A stretch of DNA of 64,000 bases, from positions 104,552,464-104,616,463 of the forward strand of contig OX638131.1 in NCBI GenBank assembly GCA_951804985.1. The letters run 5' to 3'. Origin of the DNA: Dryomyza anilis (lineage: Eukaryota > Arthropoda > Insecta > Diptera > Dryomyzidae). The notes under the pieces are model-generated. The model worked only from the letters and a program-made list of their open reading frames with translations, made no database searches and had not been told where the DNA came from. Position numbers and translations under genes: made by a program. Of this stretch, positions 11,301-24,244 are shown in pieces. Each line of letters starts with the position of its first letter. The stretch's first letter is position 1.

Positions 11301-14300
11301 TGCGAAATTGGATTCGAATTTAGGAAATAATAAATGTTACAAAAGGGAGGGCGATATAAATCAACAAATCAAATGACATGATAAGACATAACTAAAATTA
11401 TGAGGAACAGAATAGGAATAGGAATTTTATGAATATTCAAAATTTCCAAATAAATTAATTAAATAGGTTTTTCTGTAAGAATTAAAAATAAATAATATTT
11501 GAAAGTACAAAACATGAGACAAATATTATTTTATTAATGTTTACATTGCAATTATTGCAATTATTAGCATTAATATTGTTTTTCAGTGGTAATATTGAAA
11601 AAATATATATAATAAAATTCTATCTTTATTCAAATATCACACGATTGAATAAACAATCAACTTTTTAAACAATTTTCAAATAATTTTAATATCAATCGTG
11701 TCATTGCCCAATTTTTTATGAAAAATGGAAATATATAATATATACCCATATGGGGTATGGGTATGTCTCGTTCAAAGTATATTTCGACTATAATTACGTG
11801 TTACCGTGTTCCCTTGGAAGTTGAATTTTAATTATATGCATTATATAATAATTATATTTTATAATAAGCGCTAGTTAGTCACCTATTAAAATACATGACT
11901 AATTGTATAAATTATAAGAACAGCCAGTCTGGCTACAAAAACCCTTGCCAGCAAGTATAATGACACATGTAAGGTTTTTAAATTTAATTAAAAGCGTATT
12001 TGTTTTTATAACAAAGTCGTCATAATGTTGCGAAAAGTGGTCGATGTAGGGGGGCTAAAATAAAATAAAAATTGTGTAAAAGGATGGCATAGTTTGGCCT
12101 TGTCTACTTCCTCTATACTTCTTGTATGCGACAATGTTTTCGTTTTGTTTTTTTTTTTATTGATTAATTGTTTGTTTTCTTTGTTTATTTAAGAAAGCAA
12201 ACTTATATTGATCAAATACGCAAATATTTTTAGTACACGAACGAGGACATTTACATGAACTTGATTCGAAACAAATAATGAGTTAAAAAATGATTAAGAA
12301 ACTTCTACAAAATATTTTTTTTTCTTTTGTTTAATCATGCATAATTTATACATGGAAATTCAATATTCTGTTGAAATAATTTTAGTTGCACACAGAAAAA
12401 AATGACCATCATATCTATGAATTCCGTTCTTCAAACCATGATTCATTGTATTGAAGAAGGATTCATAATATTAATGACTAACGAGATCAATGTTATGAAT
12501 GCGTTCATAAATATGATGAACACTTGGTAACTGTCGAAAAAGTTCTCTTTAATATGATGAATTGTATGTGAAAAATATGTTTCATCATATTAATGAACAA
12601 AAACATAAAATACAGCATATATGTTCTTCATATTGATGAATGCTGTTCATCAAACAAAATTTCAATCAAAATATTTGTACTTCTCAGTTCTCAAGTAGTT
12701 CCTGTATGTTATTTCTTATATAATTCTTTCTCCACATGCATAAATTAGTATAATATATATAAAAATATTCATCAATATGATGAATTTATTCATAAATATT
12801 ATGAATTCTTCTACCAACTACCAGATTCATCATATTGATGATCGCATTCATAACATTGATATCTTTAGTCATTAATATTATGAGAGTTTTTCAATACAAT
12901 GAATCATGGTTTGAAGAACGGAATTCATCAATATGATGTAAATTTTTTCTGTGTAGGTACACCTGAAATAGCAATATTTTAGTACCTAATAAAATTTGGT
13001 AAACCAATTTTTAAAGAGCTTGAAAAGCGTAAAAGGTGATCAGAAAAGGGTTAAAATATGGTCTGACCAGGATAGAAACTTCAAAGACGTTTTGAATCAG
13101 ATGCTAATGTGACAACCTTTTCATTTACCATATTTGAAATCAGACAAGACTTATCAGACAATGATATCATGCTGAGATTAATAAACAATTTAGCGCCACG
13201 CTTCCACTCATGCTCATCAAGTAGCAGACTGATCAGAAGACTTTTTTCAAATCAGGAAATACTATCAGCATAAACTAAATTAAAAAGCGAGTAGGCTTTA
13301 TCAGTTTTTCTAAGTTTATTCACCCTACGCACCAAATATGTACTTAACATTTATATAATTTCATTAACATTTTCGTTTGTTTTCAAAGTGAACAACTCGT
13401 GCTGAAATTGAACTTATGACAGGGCTCAATAATCATTTATGTGAAATTCAAAAGTAAGTATTTATTAATGATATTTTCTACTACAAATACAAAAATAATA
13501 AACAAGACTTATATTTCAATTCATGTTATTTGAGGCTTATCAGCAATTTGTATACAAACAAACAATAATAAAATCAAATTTAATTCCGTTCATCTATAGT
13601 TTTGCCTAGTCATAACATATAGGGGACAGTATCACCATAGAGCAAAGTCTAGAAATTCGAGTAGAATTTGCTTAACAAAATAATAATTGAAAACATTATT
13701 TAGTTTCGTGAGAATTTTGACGATTATCAAAATAGTAGCTATGTGAAAATATTGAAAGGTAATAAACTCAAAAAGCTTATCACACATAAGCTCTTTGGAA
13801 ATACCATAGAAAATTTGATATAACTGCTAACATTTATAGAAATAGAGACCCCCTTATATAAATTCTATGATTTACAATTTTTCGTTGAGCAAAACAAATA
13901 CTGAAAAAATCAATACAAAAACTCAGCAAGTCTCACGTGAGCAGACACATAACGCGAATTGCTGCAAGTACGTGTTCAAAAAAAAACAAAAATAATTTTG
14001 TTTATAGTATAAATTTATACTAAGGCGAAACAGAAATGAAATTACGCTGAAATGTGTGAAATGAATGAGTAAAATAAAAAACAACATCGATGACAACAGC
14101 GAAAAATGTTGAATAATCAATTTTTTTTTTTTTTATTGCAAATAAAATAAATGTCTTTAGCTTTACTAAGCCACTTCTTCAAGAAAGTCATAGAGATAAT
14201 TTTTTTGACCAAAAATTTAAAAAATAAATATAAAATATATTCTTTTTTAAAAAATTTGTAGGTATGTTGCCAAAATGACGTCAATCAACAACAACAGTCA

Positions 14301-17300
14301 CGAGTTGTCATATTTCGTAATAATCGCTAAAGTGTACAAATTTATAATCGCATTTGAAATGCATTTTATGAGTTTTATCTCCCTAATATAAAAGAATGAA
14401 ATATGATTGCAATAAATTCAATTTTTAACTAAAAATCTAATTTTTAATTTTTTCACTAAAAATTCAATTCTTCATAATAAAAAATGTATTCACTAAAAAT
14501 TCAATTTTCACTAAAAAAAAAATCAATTTTCACTCAAATTCAAATTTTCACTAGAAATTCTACTTTTTAACTAATAATTAAATTTTTCACTAAAAATTTA
14601 ACTTTTCACTAAAAATTTAACTTTTCACTAAAAATATAACTTTTCACTAAAAAAAAATCAATTTTTCACTAAACATTCAAATTTTCACTTAAAATTCAAT
14701 TTTTTACTAAAAACTCAATAGATCACTAAAAATTCTATTTTTCACCAAAAATTTAACTTTTCACTAAAAAAAATCAACTTTTCACTAAAAATTAAAATTT
14801 TCACTTAAAATTAAATTATTCACTAAAATTTCAATTTTTCACTAAAAATTCAATTGTTCACTAAAAATTCAATTTTTCACTAAAAATTCAATTTTTGACT
14901 TAAAATTCAATTTTTGACTAAAAATTAAATTTTTGACTAAAAATTAAATTTTTCACAAAAATTCAATATTTCACTAAAAATTCAATTTTCACTAAAAAAT
15001 TTAATTTTTCACTAAAATTAAATTTTTCACTAAAAATTAAATTTTTCACTAAAAATTAAATTTTTCATTAAAAATTAAATTCTTCACTAAAAATTCAATT
15101 TTTCACTAAAATTCAATTTTTCACTCAAAATCAAATTTTCACTCAAAATTCAATTTTTCACTAATAATCCAATTTTTCACTAAAAATCCAATTTCTCACT
15201 AAAAATTCAAATTTTCACTAAAAATTCAATTTTTCACTAAAAATTCAAATTTTCACTAAAAATTCAAATTTTCACTAAAAATTCAAATTTTTCACTAAAA
15301 ATTAAATTTTTCACTAAAAATTCAATTTTCACATAAAATTTAATTTTTCACTATAAATTTAAATTTTCACTAAAAATTCAATTTTTCACTCAAAATCAAT
15401 TTTTCACTAAAAAATTAAATTTTTCACTAAAAATAAAATTTTCATTAAAAATTAAATTTTTCACTAAAAATTAAATTTTTCACTAAAAATTAAATTTTTC
15501 ACTAAAAATTACATTTTTCACTAAAAATTCAAATTTTCATTAAAAATTAAATTTTTCACTAAAAATTAAATTTTTCACTAAAAATTTAACTTTTCACTAA
15601 AAATTTAACTTTTCACTAAAAAAAATCAATTTTTCACTAAACATTCAAATTTTCACTTAAAATTCAATTTTTTACTAAAAACTCAATAGATCACTAAAAA
15701 TTCTATTTTTCACCAAAAATTTAACTTTTCACTAAAAATTCAATTTTTCACTAAAAATTAAAATTTTCACTTAAAATTAAATTATTCACTAAAATTTCAA
15801 TTTTTCACTAAAAATTCAATTGTTCACTAAAAATTCAATTTTTCACTAAAAATTCAATTTTTGACTAAAAATTAAATTTTTCACAAAAATTCAATATTTC
15901 ACTAAAAATTCAATTTTCACTAAAAAATTTAATTTTTCACTAAAATTAAATTTTTCACTAAAAATTAAATTTTTCACTAAAAATTAAATTTTTCATTAAA
16001 AATTAAATTCTTCACAAAAAATTCAATTTTTCACTATAAATTCAAATTTTCACTAAAAAATTCAATTTTTCACTCAAAATCAAATTTTCACTCAAAATTC
16101 AATTTTTCACTAATAATCCAATTTTTCACTAAAAATCCAATTTTTCACTAAAAATTCAAATTTTCACTAAAAATTCAAATTTTCACTAAAAATTCAAATT
16201 TTCACTAAAAATTCAATTTTTTACTAAAAATTCAATTTTTCACTAAAAGTTAAATTTTCACTAAAAATTCAATTTTTCACTAAAAATTCAATTTTTACTA
16301 AAAATTCAATTTTTCACTAAAATTCAATTTTTCATTCAAAATTACATTTCTCACTAAAAATTCAAATTTTCACTAAAAATTCAATTTTTTACTAAAAATT
16401 CAATTTTTCACTAAAAGTTAAATTTTCACTAAAAATTCAATTTTTCACTAAAAATTCAATTTTTACTAAAAATTCAATTTTTCACTAAAATTCAATTTTT
16501 CATTCAAAATTACATTTCTCACTAAAAATTAAATTTTTCACTAAAAATTAAATTTTTCACTAAAAATTCAAAATTTCACTAAAAATTCAATTTTCACTAA
16601 AAATTCTATTTTTCACTAAAAATTAAATTTTTCACTAAAAATTAAATTTTTCACTAAAAATTCAAATTTTCACTAAAAATTCAATTTTTTACTAAAAATT
16701 AAATTTTTCACTAAAAATTAAATTTTTCACTAAAAATTCAATTTTCACATAAAATTTAATTTTTCACTATAAATTTAAATTTTCACTAAAAATTCAATTT
16801 TTCACTCAAAATCAATTTTTCACTAAAAAATTAAATTTTTCACTAAAAATATAATTTTCATTAAAAATTAAATTTTTCACTAAAAATTAAATTTTTCACT
16901 AAAAAAATAAATTTTTCACTAAAAATTAAATTTTGCACTAAAAATTCAAATTTTCATTAAAAATTCAATTTTTAACTAAAAATTCCATTTACACCAAAAA
17001 TTCAATTTTTAACTAAAAATTCAATTATAAATTTTTTAAATTACATTTTTAAAAATATAAAATTAATAACTTTCATATATAAAAAATATAAATACGAAAA
17101 TGCATTAATATTAAAAATCAACAATTGCTACGAATAGGTAACACACAAACAATTCATAAAAACTATGCCAAAATGAAGTGTAAAATAAAAAAATAAAAGT
17201 ATAAAAAAATCTACAACAAATGAACAAAAAAAAACAAACTTGTGACTTTGATCTTGGCCTTGAGTTTTATTCTATACGCCATATATTTTTCATAATATGT

Positions 17301-20300
17301 ACCTACTACAATTTTATTTTATTATTTAAAGATTTGGGTAAGACATTTTTGTTGAAACAAAAAATTAAACCTGCGAAATTGTATTTCATGGTTAATACAA
17401 ATAATATTTAAAACAAATGTTGATGGGAAATACAAAAAAAGAAGGATTTTTGATGCTCTACTCACTTTAGATAAAACGAAATGCAGAAAGTAAAAACATT
17501 TATAAATATAATTGAAATATAATTTAAATCAAGTGTATAATGAAAATACTTTATAACATTTTTCAATGAATTGCTACTGAAAGTCTCTAAATTTTAATTT
17601 TGTTTTACAATTAAACGGAAAATTAAGGAATGCATAGCATGAATGACGGGTTCAAGTAGAACTGGGCAGACTGCGAGAAGGGGGCAGCGAGATGAAGACA
17701 GGGAGACAGACAGACATACAAACAGAAAATAGACAGACATAAAAACTAACAAAAATTCAGACAGACAGCGAGACAAATAGAAAAATAAACATTTATATTA
17801 AATGTACTCATATTAAATAAACTCATGTAGTTAGTGGGGTTGAACAAAATATATTGATTGTTTTTCGACACAAAAACAGCTGATGTTACACATGAACGTA
17901 TTTGTCTCACTCTCGAGAAATCTTTATTTTTGTTATTATTGGTAGATTTTGTGCTCTTTGGGAGTAGTGTTTATAAATAAGTAGAGCATTTGGTAGTATT
18001 TTGTTGGATTCTCAAACAAAATATAAATTTTCTTAAATTTTTGTAAAAAAAAAAACAAATATAAGATATACAAAAAAAAACAAACAATTTAAATATATAA
18101 AAATGTTCATTATAATATATGTATGTGTGTATATATGCTATGCATAACTTTCAGATTTGTTTATATTTATATTTTTATTTTGTTTAAACAATTTGTATAT
18201 ATTATAAATTGTTGCATAATTTTGAATAAAATGTATTTTCTTTTTTATTGTAGATCAAGAGGACAAAGTATATTTCTAATTTTGAATTAATTAGTTAATT
18301 AATTAATTTGTCTTAGAAATTACTGCCAGAAATGTGTTATTGTAGAACACAATTGAAAAAAATGTTTGTGACAAATACAAATATGTTTCTCAAAAACATA
18401 TTCCATAAAATACTAGACCAAATAATGGTTAAACTTAAAAAATATCGAAATGACTCAAATGATATTAAATATATTTTAGAGAAGCATTTTGCTTTTATAT
18501 TTTCGTTATTAAGAGATTTTAAAATTAAGAATGCATATTAAAAATGTTTAGAGCAAACATAAATACGTTCAATATGAACACAGGAATATATTGTTGAAGC
18601 ATTTTATTGTTTTACATTTTGGTGTTATAATTAAAGTGGAATTTTAACTATAAAGCTTATGTGGAGTTCCATGGTCTACACTAACACTGATAAATGCTAA
18701 TAGTTGTTGCTCTGAGTTTTTAGTTTTTGCCCTGGATTTATCTTGAATTCTGTTTTTCACACACACAAACACAATTTATTGGAATTTAATATTTAACATT
18801 TATCACGCATTCACTAATGTTTATAAACTTTTCTTTTTTATGATTAAATATTATGTTATGCACAATATTTATAAAAATAATAAAATATAATGTAAAACAC
18901 CTTAAAGAGAAACATAATAAACAAACAAAATACATAATAAAAAGTCAATGTACATTATTCAAAAACACATATTAAAAGATCTAAAAAGATTTCCATATAC
19001 TGAGTACTGATATTTTTAGACAATTTTTGAGTCCAAACAAATCTACATTTTTCGAGTTTAGCAAAAAAAATTAACGATTAAAAAAACAGAATATACAGTC
19101 AAAATCAGCAAGCGCGAATTATATAGAATTGATGTATGGGATCTGCATGGCAAAAATTGTTCTCGTTTTGTCCAGTTAGCCTAAATAATATCATTTAGTA
19201 ACTTGTATTAAAAATAAATTTACACTCATAGATTTTTGTAATAAAAATGACAGACAAACACTGATTAAAACAAGAAGCACTAATCTAATAACTTTTATCA
19301 AACAGTCTAAATCATACGATTAATACAAAACATCAACAATCAACACAATTTTATGAAATATCAAAAAGTGAGCAGAAATTGACGCTATTGACACAAATTT
19401 GTATCAATAGAAAATTTTATTTTTATGTCAGTTTCAGAATAAAATTTTAAATGCATCAGCAACATTGCGTTGATTTATGTTGACGACTCGAGCATCAACA
19501 ATATACATCAGAATAAAATTTTAAATGCATCAGCAAAATTGCGTTGATTTATGCTGACGACTTGAGCATCAACAATATACATCAATTTTTGTGTTGACTT
19601 CAAATGGATCTAGTTTTATTTTCCTACAACGACAGGATCAAGAAGTACAGTAGAAAATATACATTGATGTGCTGTTTAAAGAAATTATTTCGGTATACCG
19701 ATTTCCAGTTACGGTTTCGATTTTTGCATTAATCTTATATTTTGTGCATTTTTACAATATCTTCAATAAAAACTGAATTATTTTAAACAGACAAGTACTA
19801 AAAATCAAGTTGAATTTTAATTTTCTTAAAAAAAAAATGGAAAATAAATAAATTTATAAATATTTTTATTTATTAAAAACAGTTTAAAAACTAGTATAAC
19901 ATCGAGATCATTTATATCGGTTTTGAATATCGGATTAATTCTGCTTTTTGTATAATTATATTACGGTGGTAATTTTAAAAATTAAACGTTTTAAACGGAT
20001 ATAGGTTTTGATTAGAGTTACGGTTTCAATCTCAGGTATAAAACAAATTATTAAATCAAATTTCTTTTTTTGTATTTTAGAATTTTCTGATGCCTCAAAT
20101 TTATGATTAAAGTATTTTATATTTTTAATATCTATTTAAAGGAAGGAATGTCTACTCAAATCAATCACCACATGACATCGCTCTACCATATGTTAAAACA
20201 TAAGATGGTGTTTCCCAAAAACACTTCATATTCTATACAGCACAGTATAAAAACTCACCTTCAGATTGCCAATTAATTCCATAAATTGTATCATTTCCGC

Positions 20301-21086
20301 GAAACCGGATTGAAAACAAGGTTTGCCGCTGGCTGATGATGATGAAGACGACGACGACGACAATGGAGATGTTGATGCTGCTGCGGTTTTCGTTGCAGAC
20401 GTTGTGGTGCCATTGCCATTGCTGACGATGTCATCGGTTGGTTTTAGAGCCAAAGGTTCGGCGGCCAACGAGGACATGGTGAAATGTGTCTGTTTCTGTT
20501 TGGCGTAGCGACTATGTTTAGATTGTGTATGAAACTGATGAAATTGTTGTTGATAAAAATTCTGTATGCGTTGATTGCTGCTGTTGATATGAAAATGCGC
20601 TAAAGTTGCAGACGGTGAAGTTGTTGTTTTTGTGGTTGTTGTTGTTGTTGTAGTGATTTTATGCTTCTGCGTAGTAACGTTTAACGTTGGCGTGAGTTCA
20701 GACGATGAACCGCTTGCGTTCAAATGCGAATAGAGACTAAAATCGTTTGTGTTGCTGTTGATACTACTACTACTACTGTTGACTTGATTTTCGTATGATT
20801 TTTCGGCTGAAATTTGTTGTCGTTGTTGTTGCTGTGACTGACTAGATGCGCTTGTTTGTTGCTTTGGCGGTGATACGGACGTCGTCAAGAGTGACGTCAA
20901 ACATGCGACGGCAGCGCTCTCTGCATCGAGATTGTAGTGCTCCACGATGTTGCTGTTGTTGCCGCTACTGTTACCGCTACTGTTACCAGCAGTCGCTGCG
21001 TATTGCAAACTCTTGGCAAGATCGCCGCTCGCGCCGTTCGTCTGTAGCTTGCGCAGTGTTTTGATTAGTTGCTGAATGGAGAACAT
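8356..21086 (-). CDS. HDDC2: HD-domain 5'-deoxynucleotidase, HDDC2/CG11050-like (three coding exons)
   Basis: Coding exons on the minus strand are 21086-20259, 9998-9705 and 8763-8356, giving 509 aa. Splice sites are GAAG|GTGAGT, TTTACAG|CAC, TTGAG|GTGGGT and TTCGCAG|GAA, all phase 0. The start is the ATG at 21086; a TAG lies 24 nt upstream in frame. The catalytic part runs from about residue 262 to 440: ending of exon 1 (MIQFMELIGNLK), then RTGWVLRDV, GHMYRM (metal ligand H297), ALVHDLAE (H326, D327), GDITPF and a late Asp near 391. These are the H...HD...D ligands of the YfbR/HDDC2 family, which dephosphorylates deoxynucleoside 5'-monophosphates (family knowledge). The first 250 residues are low-complexity (Ser, Thr, Gln, Asn runs) and far longer than in short HDDC2 proteins; initiation at an internal Met near residue 196 (MSSLAAEPL) would give a conventional protein. 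Introns are filled with minisatellites and a miniature element. Confidence 0.9.
8825..9395. repeat. HDDC2: Intronic minisatellite, AAAAGGATTATAAAAGTATT units
   Basis: Tandem 10-11 bp half-units (GGATTATAAAA, GTATTATAAAA) fill most of the second HDDC2 intron between exons 3 and 2. Units are variable, so the array is old. Confidence 0.85.
10360..10600. repeat. HDDC2: Intronic minisatellite, GTGTTATAGAA units
   Basis: About twenty 11-bp units (GTGTTATAGAA, GTGCTATAGAA) lie in the first coding intron of HDDC2. They differ from the array at 8825-9395 but share the TTATA core. Confidence 0.85.
10601..12389. other. HDDC2 intron, AT-rich
   Basis: Intron DNA without a recognised feature. Confidence 0.5.
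12390..12954. mobile_element. Miniature inverted-repeat element (ACACAGAAAAAA ends)
   Basis: The left arm starting ACACAGAAAAAAATGACCAT and containing AATTCCGTTCTTCAAACCAT (about 12420-12439) is mirrored at the right end by ATGGTTTGAAGAACGGAATT and TTTTTTCTGTGT. Arms are at least 70 bp. The centre is made of TTCATCATATTGATGAA-like pieces, themselves palindromic. No open frame is seen and no target duplication could be settled. It lies in the first HDDC2 coding intron. Confidence 0.75.
12955..14424. other. HDDC2 intron, nothing recognised
   Basis: AT-rich intron DNA. The 65-codon minus-strand open frame at 13923-14120 has no features of a gene. Confidence 0.5.
14425..17035 (+). repeat. HDDC2: Large 19-bp minisatellite block (TTTTTCACTAAAAATTCAA)
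   Basis: About 2.6 kb of near-continuous 19-bp units inside the first HDDC2 coding intron. It has higher-order structure: the unusual unit CTCAATAGATCACTAAAAAT occurs near 14711 and again near 15678, so about 0.9-1 kb was duplicated. Around 16219-16350 a smaller block is repeated about 163 bp further on. The strand given is that of the CACTAAAAATT reading. Confidence 0.95.
17036..19434. other. HDDC2 intron, AT-rich with a short GACA-rich patch
   Basis: No gene. At about 17697-17775 there are degenerate GACAGACA repeats. The remainder is AT-rich. Confidence 0.5.
19080..19165 (+). repeat. Dispersed repeat, copy 1 (GCGAATTATATAGAATTGAT)
   Basis: The phrase CAGTCAAAATCAGCAAGCGC followed by GAATTATATAGAATTGATG recurs at about 26370-26440 on the plus strand and, reversed, at about 24250-24320. 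It is probably one end of an unidentified transposon family. Confidence 0.6.
19435..19583 (+). repeat. 74-bp tandem duplication
   Basis: The unit starting CAGAATAAAATTTTAAATGC at 19435 is repeated from 19509 with only a few changes. Both copies contain GCGTTGATTTATG and end in ATCAACAATATACAT. Confidence 0.85.
19584..20258. other. HDDC2 intron next to exon 1
   Basis: AT-rich intron DNA up to the donor at 20258. No other feature is seen. Confidence 0.5.
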
Positions 21087-21149
21087 GTTGAGCGAGCGAT
21101 ACAAAGACTAAAAAGCGTTTGCGAGTGCTTTGAGTATGAAGACCAGTTG
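21087..21149 (-). other. HDDC2: 5' untranslated part of HDDC2 coding exon 1
   Basis: Upstream of the ATG on the minus strand, a pyrimidine-rich run ends in CTATTTGTAG at 21150, a good splice acceptor. This implies a leader intron and at least one further upstream exon. An in-frame TAG lies in this segment, so it is non-coding. Confidence 0.5.
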
Positions 21150-21189
21150 CTACAAATAGAAGAAGATACAAAAAAGCATTAAGTGTTGT

Positions 21190-23080
21190 TTGTTTAAAAG
21201 TTCTAAATTATTTTTAATGTTTTTTTGTTTAAAAATCACTTTAAAATTTCTTTTAAATGATAGTTTAAAAGTTAATTTAAAAAATAGTTTAAAAGTTAGT
21301 TTAACATTAATTTAAAAGTTATTGAAAAAATGAGTTTAAACGTTTGAAAGTTTCTTCGAAAGATGGTTTAAGTTTAAAAGTTATTTTAAGTTATGGTAAG
21401 TTTAAAATTTATTTACAAAGTCAGTAGAAAAATCAATTTAAAAATCAGTTTAAAAGTTCGTTTAAATGTTTAAAAGTTTTTCCAAAAGATGGTTTAAAAG
21501 TTAGTTTAAAAGTTAGTTTAAAAGATAGTTTATAAGTCTGTTTAAAAATCACTTCAAAATTTCATTAAAATGTTAGTTTAAAAGTTAATTTAAAAAACAG
21601 TTTAAAAGTTAGTTTAAAAGTTAATTTAAAAGTTATTAAAAATATTAGTATAAACGTTTGAAAGTTTCTTCGAAATATGGTTTAAAAATAAGTTTAAATG
21701 TAAGTTTAAAAGTTAGTTTAGAAGTTATTTTCAAAGTCAGTTTAAAAATCAATTTAAAAGTCAGTTTAAAAGTTCGTTTAAAAGTTTAAGTTTTTCCAAA
21801 AGATGGTTTAAAAGTTAGTTTAAAAGTCAGTTTAAAAGTTAGTTTAAAAGTCAGTTTAAAAGTCAATTTAAAAAGTCAGTTTATAAGTCTGTTTAAAAAT
21901 CACTTCAAATTTTCATTTAAATGTTCTTTAAAACTAATTTTTAAAATAGTTTAAAAATTAATTTAAAAGTTACTGAAAAAGTTAGTTTAAACGTTTCAAA
22001 GTTTCTTCGAAAGGTGGATTAAAAATAAGTTTAAAAGTTAGTTTAAAAGTTATTTTCAAAGTAAGTTTAAAAATCAATTTAAAAATCAGTTTAATTAAAA
22101 AGTTAATTAAAAAGATAATTTAAAAGTTAATTTAAAAGTCAGTTTAAAAGTTAGTTTAAAAGTCAGTTTAAAAGTCAATTTAAAAAGTCAGTTTATAAGT
22201 CTGTTTAAAAATCACTTCAAAATTTCATATAAATGTTTGTTTAATAGTTAATTTTAAAAATAGTTTAAAATATAGTTTAAAAGTTAATATAAAAGTTATT
22301 GAAAAAGTTAGTATAAACGTTTGAAAGTTTTTTCGAAAGATGGTTTAAATATTAATTTAAAAATCTGTTTAAAAGTTTTTTCAAAAGATGGTTTAAAAGT
22401 TAGTTTAAAAGTTAGTTTAAAAGTCAGTTTAAAAGTCAATTTAAAAGTTTGTTTAAAAATCACTTAAAAATTTCATTTAAATGTTAGTTTAAAAGTTAGT
22501 TTAAAAGTTAATTTAAAAGTTATTAAAAAAGTTAGTTTAAACGTTTGAAAGTTTCTTCGAAAGATGGTTTAAAAATAAGTATAAAAGTAAGTTTGAAGTA
22601 ACATAAAAAACAAGTTTAAAAGTTAGTTTATACGTCAGTTTAAAAGTCAGTTTAAAAGCCTGTTTAAAAGTATGTTTAAAGGTCAGTTTATTAGTTCGTA
22701 TAAATATCATTTTAAACGTTAACTTAAAAGTTAGTTTAAAAGTTATTGAACTAGTAGTTTAAACGTTTGAAAGTTTCTTCAAAAAATGTTTAAAAATAAG
22801 TTTTAAAGTTAGTTTAAAAATCTATTTTAAAATCAGTTTAAAAGTTAGTTTAATTATTTTAAAAGTGAATTTAAGTTAGTTTAAAAGTTGGTTTAAAAAT
22901 AATTTAATATTAAATTTAAAAGCTATCAAAAAGTTAGTTAATATGTTTGAAAGTAATTACAAAATATGGTTCAAAATAAGTTAAATAATCACTTTAAAAG
23001 TGAGTATGAAATAATCGAAAAAGATAGCTGTGTAAAATTATTAAATCTAGTTAGAAATAAAAGTTTAAAACTTATTTTAA
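21190..23080. repeat. 12-bp minisatellite (AGTTTAAAAGTT) with higher-order repeats
   Basis: About 1.9 kb of units such as TTTAAAAGTTAG and TTTAAAAGTCAG. The marker phrase AAACGTTTGAAAGTTTCTTC recurs near 21341, 21655, 21992, 22318, 22542 and 22763, so 12-bp units are embedded in larger repeats of about 220-340 bp. It lies in the probable leader intron of HDDC2. Confidence 0.9.
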
Positions 23081-23714
23081 AAATCAGTTTTAGAAACGTT
23101 TCTTTAAAAGATAATAATTAATATGTAATTTAACACATTAATTTTTGTTTTAACACATTTCTATAAATGCAAAACGAATTAACGCAACATAAATGTTAAT
23201 AATTTTATGTTTAAATATGCTTTAAATTTTTTTTAAATATTTGCATACATTTTATTCGCCGTTACTATTTATTTAAAAACTATACTAAATGTTTGTTAAA
23301 AAATAATGTAAATAAAAATTGTTTTTCTAAAAAGAAATACAAAAAATATCAATTAGGAAGGTGCGAATTTTATACTCGTTTTTCTAAATAGCTTAAAGTA
23401 TTTTTATATAATATACATGTAGACATTTGACAAATAAAACTGTATAGACAGACACATACAGCTTATAAATCGCTATAATTAGTAATGTTTTGCTTTTACA
23501 GCAGCAAATATTTTTCAATTGAAAAAAAAATCTAATCTAAACGATTAAATATCTGTCAAGTTTAGGCCATATGATTAAAATTAGATTTAGTTTGATTTTA
23601 GTGTTGATTGATTGATTTTAAATGAAACAAATGAAATACATGCCCAATAGACATTTTTTTTTTGAAATACTTGTTCATTTTTGTATTTGAAATTAGTTTT
23701 AAAGAAAAAAAACC

Positions 23715-24045
23715 AGTCCGTTAACGATGTCGTATACGGAACAGGAATACGAAATACGATTCCGTAAACGTTCCGTTTTCTGGATAAGAAAACGGTGCAG
23801 AGAACGGATAAAGAGAAACATCGAAACGGATTTCGAATACGTTTGGACGGTACGTTAACGGACCGTCATACTGGATGACAAATAGAGTGAGTCCGTCGAG
23901 AACACGTTTTGACGGTACGGGATGAAATACGGAGTGCATGAAATACGGAGTTGATATTACGTTTTGACGGTCCGTAAACGCGACATTCTGGACAAAATAC
24001 GGAGTGTTCCGTTGAGATTGCGTTTCGACGGTCCGTTAACGTATC
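23715..24045. repeat. GC-richer patch with repeated CCGTTAACG / ACGGTCCGT phrases
   Basis: CCGTTAACG or its inverse occurs near 23718, 23851 and 24030, with several TTTTGACGGT and AAATACGGAGT phrases between. It looks like a decayed transposon with subterminal repeats; ends and class cannot be set. The 72-codon minus-strand frame here is a by-product. Confidence 0.5.
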
Positions 24046-24244
24046 ATATATATGAGTTAGTTCATTTTAAAAGCTTTTAGAATATTTAATAGCTTATGTT
24101 TTTGTGATATTCCAATTTTGTTTCTATTTTGTCAATATAACCACAATAGTATGTTGTATTAATTTAAAAAATATCTCGTAATATTAAAACAAATCCAATA
24201 CAATTTTAATTCATTGATTACACTACTCAACACAACGATAAAAT

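Noticed and set aside
21087..21104. Six extra residues at the HDDC2 N-terminus
   Set aside because: The upstream codon is TTG, not ATG; the ATG at 21086 preceded by an in-frame TAG is the better start.
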